Shown here piece by piece: positions 5,450 through 6,119 of a stretch of DNA of 6,119 nucleotides. Position numbers and translations under genes: made by a program. The stretch is from contig JAAZCO010000184.1 of the NCBI GenBank assembly GCA_012513235.1, positions 1-6,119 on the forward strand. The letters are read 5' to 3'. This DNA is from Gammaproteobacteria bacterium (GTDB lineage Bacteria; Pseudomonadota; Gammaproteobacteria; Pseudomonadales; Pseudomonadaceae). Within the stretch, counting starts at the first letter, position 1; every line of letters starts with the position of its first letter. The notes beneath the pieces are model-generated. The model was not told where the DNA came from and did not search any database. It saw nothing but the letters and a program-made list of their open reading frames with translations.

Positions 5450-5905
5450 TTAGGGTCTAGCCAGGTCAGCCAACTGCTTTTCTAACTCCAGCATCCGCGA
5501 GCGATCTGCACGATCTTTTTCATAACGCTGAGTGATGTCGCGCGCGTAAGCGGCAGTACCTATCACCTCATTCTGCGCACCTACAATCAGTGCAAAACTC
5601 ATTTCCACATAAAACTCACTGCCATCAGCATGCAGGGCTTTGGTCGCCATGGGCTTGCCGCTGTGTTTAGTGATACCGGCAGCGATGGCGGCATCAAAAC
5701 CACGCCAATGTGCTGCGCGTAGCTTTTCAGGAATAATAATATCTAAACTTTGGCCTAGCGCCTGCTCAGTAGAAAAACCAAACATGCTGGCAGCAGCAGG
5801 GTTCCACAGACCAATGTGCCCTTGCAGATCAGAGTAAATCACCGCGTCAGGTGACTGCTCCACTAACCAGCTTGCGAGCTCAGATGGAGTTATTTTTATT
5901 GTCAT
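5450..5905 (-). CDS. Small stand-alone PAS-domain sensor protein
   Basis: The protein is 151 residues. A PAS domain fills residues about 8-125, with the PAS-fold pattern SPDAVIYSDLQGHIGLWNPA (18-37), FGFSTEQALGQ (42-51), HADGSEFYVEMSFA (92-105) and the closing ARDIT (121-125). A charged helix (about 126-149) follows, probably a coiled-coil dimerisation or signalling helix. There is no kinase, GGDEF, EAL, HTH or methyl-accepting domain, and no membrane segment, so it is a cytosolic single-domain sensor. IIPEKLRAAHWRGF (57-70) places His66 where FixL-type heme PAS domains keep their proximal histidine (compare the RSRHDSY region of Bradyrhizobium FixL). Heme binding is therefore possible but not shown. 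AGAGGA (complement of 5910-5915), four bases before ATG 5905, supports the start. It is divergent from the SDR gene; its output partner is unknown. Confidence 0.87.
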   Translation of the reverse strand: MTIKITPSELASWLVEQSPDAVIYSDLQGHIGLWNPAAASMFGFSTEQALGQSLDIIIPEKLRAAHWRGFDAAIAAGITKHSGKPMATKALHADGSEFYVEMSFALIVGAQNEVIGTAAYARDITQRYEKDRADRSRMLELEKQLADLARP

Positions 5906-5941
5906 AGCATCCTCTCATTCAGAAATTGTGCTCAGTTAAAT

Positions 5942-5955
5942 TAGCAGAACTGCTA
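5942..5955. promoter_or_regulatory. 14-bp inverted repeat in the divergent PAS/SDR promoter region
   Basis: TAGCAG-AA-CTGCTA is a perfect 6-bp dyad with a 2-bp centre, lying 37 bp before the PAS start and about 84 bp before the SDR start. The position suits an operator for a dimeric regulator acting on either gene. No convincing -35/-10 pair was found beside it, and the regulator is unknown. Confidence 0.35.
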
Positions 5956-6038
5956 CGCTTTATGCAGTGCAAATAGTTATTTTTGTCTTGCGAGTGGCAC
6001 ACTGTATTGCAGCTTAAAAACAACAATAAAGAACAACG

Positions 6039-6119
6039 ATGAGAAAACTAAAAAACCGAGTGGCGATTGTAACGGGAACCGGCTCAGGAATAGGCCAAGG
6101 TATTACACGCTGCCTTGCA
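6039..6119 (+). CDS. Short-chain dehydrogenase/reductase (SDR), N-terminal part (cut by window edge)
   Basis: Twenty-seven codons from ATG 6039 run off the window. The translation begins MRKLKNRVAIVTGTGSGIGQ. It shows the first Rossmann beta-strand (VAIVTG, 8-13) and the classical SDR cofactor motif TG-x3-G-I-G (TGTGSGIG, 12-19), which binds NAD(H) or NADP(H). The catalytic S-Y-K residues and the substrate-specific part lie outside the window, so the reaction cannot be named. The Shine-Dalgarno is weak (AAAGAA about seven bases upstream). It is divergent from the PAS gene across 133 bp. Confidence 0.85.
   Translation, partial: MRKLKNRVAIVTGTGSGIGQGITRCLA

Noticed and set aside
5273..5485. 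70-codon plus-strand open frame starting with GTG, between tyrP and the PAS gene
   Set aside because: It has no Shine-Dalgarno, lies over the tyrP promoter, runs antisense into the PAS gene end, and its product shows no recognisable family.
5995..6010. Sigma-54-like TGGCAC...TTGC upstream of the SDR gene
   Set aside because: The GG-to-GC distance is 11 instead of the required 10 bases, so the -24/-12 geometry is wrong. No enhancer-binding regulator is nearby.

Overview
This window looks like a stretch of a gammaproteobacterial chromosome. Base composition looks moderate by eye. The evidence is a TyrP very close to the enterobacterial tyrosine permease, a YcgN/UPF0260 protein, a YceI protein, and a LexA box of the CTGT-N8-ACAG type. 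A Pseudomonadales-like host would fit, but I cannot fix the genus. I see no mobile element, CRISPR array, rRNA or tRNA gene, and the genes read as ordinary chromosomal genes. Both window edges cut through genes.

Layout, left to right. The 5' end of an rtcB-type RNA ligase gene runs leftward off the window (1-139, minus). A 285-bp divergent intergenic region follows, carrying a LexA-box-like operator (235-250) on top of a plus-strand promoter with a perfect TATAAT. Next comes a membrane-anchored NERD nuclease-related protein with a C-terminal topoisomerase-type zinc finger (425-1198, plus). After 134 bp is a bacterial homologue of archaeo-eukaryotic release factor 1, a baeRF-type protein (1333-2451, plus). 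A long near-perfect hairpin (2470-2514) separates it from the convergent gene for a secreted YceI-family protein (2583-3161, minus). A YcgN/UPF0260 cysteine-cluster gene (3398-3838, plus) converges with the tyrosine permease gene tyrP (4014-5222, minus). A small single-domain PAS protein (5450-5905, minus) follows. The first 27 codons of a short-chain dehydrogenase/reductase gene (6039 to the edge, plus) end the window, divergent from the PAS gene.

How the genes relate. Most appear to be single-gene transcription units with their own upstream regions, so no multi-gene operon is evident. The most interesting part is the left third. An RNA-repair ligase gene is divergent from a putative SOS-controlled nuclease-like protein, and a release-factor-like protein follows. 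This is suggestive of a stress or damage-repair neighbourhood, but the link is inference from adjacency and one operator-like site. The right part (YceI, YcgN, TyrP, PAS, SDR) looks like ordinary housekeeping or accessory metabolism. Three start sites were decided from ribosome binding sites: ATG 1333 for the baeRF gene, GTG 3398 for ycgN, and GTG 5222 for tyrP.
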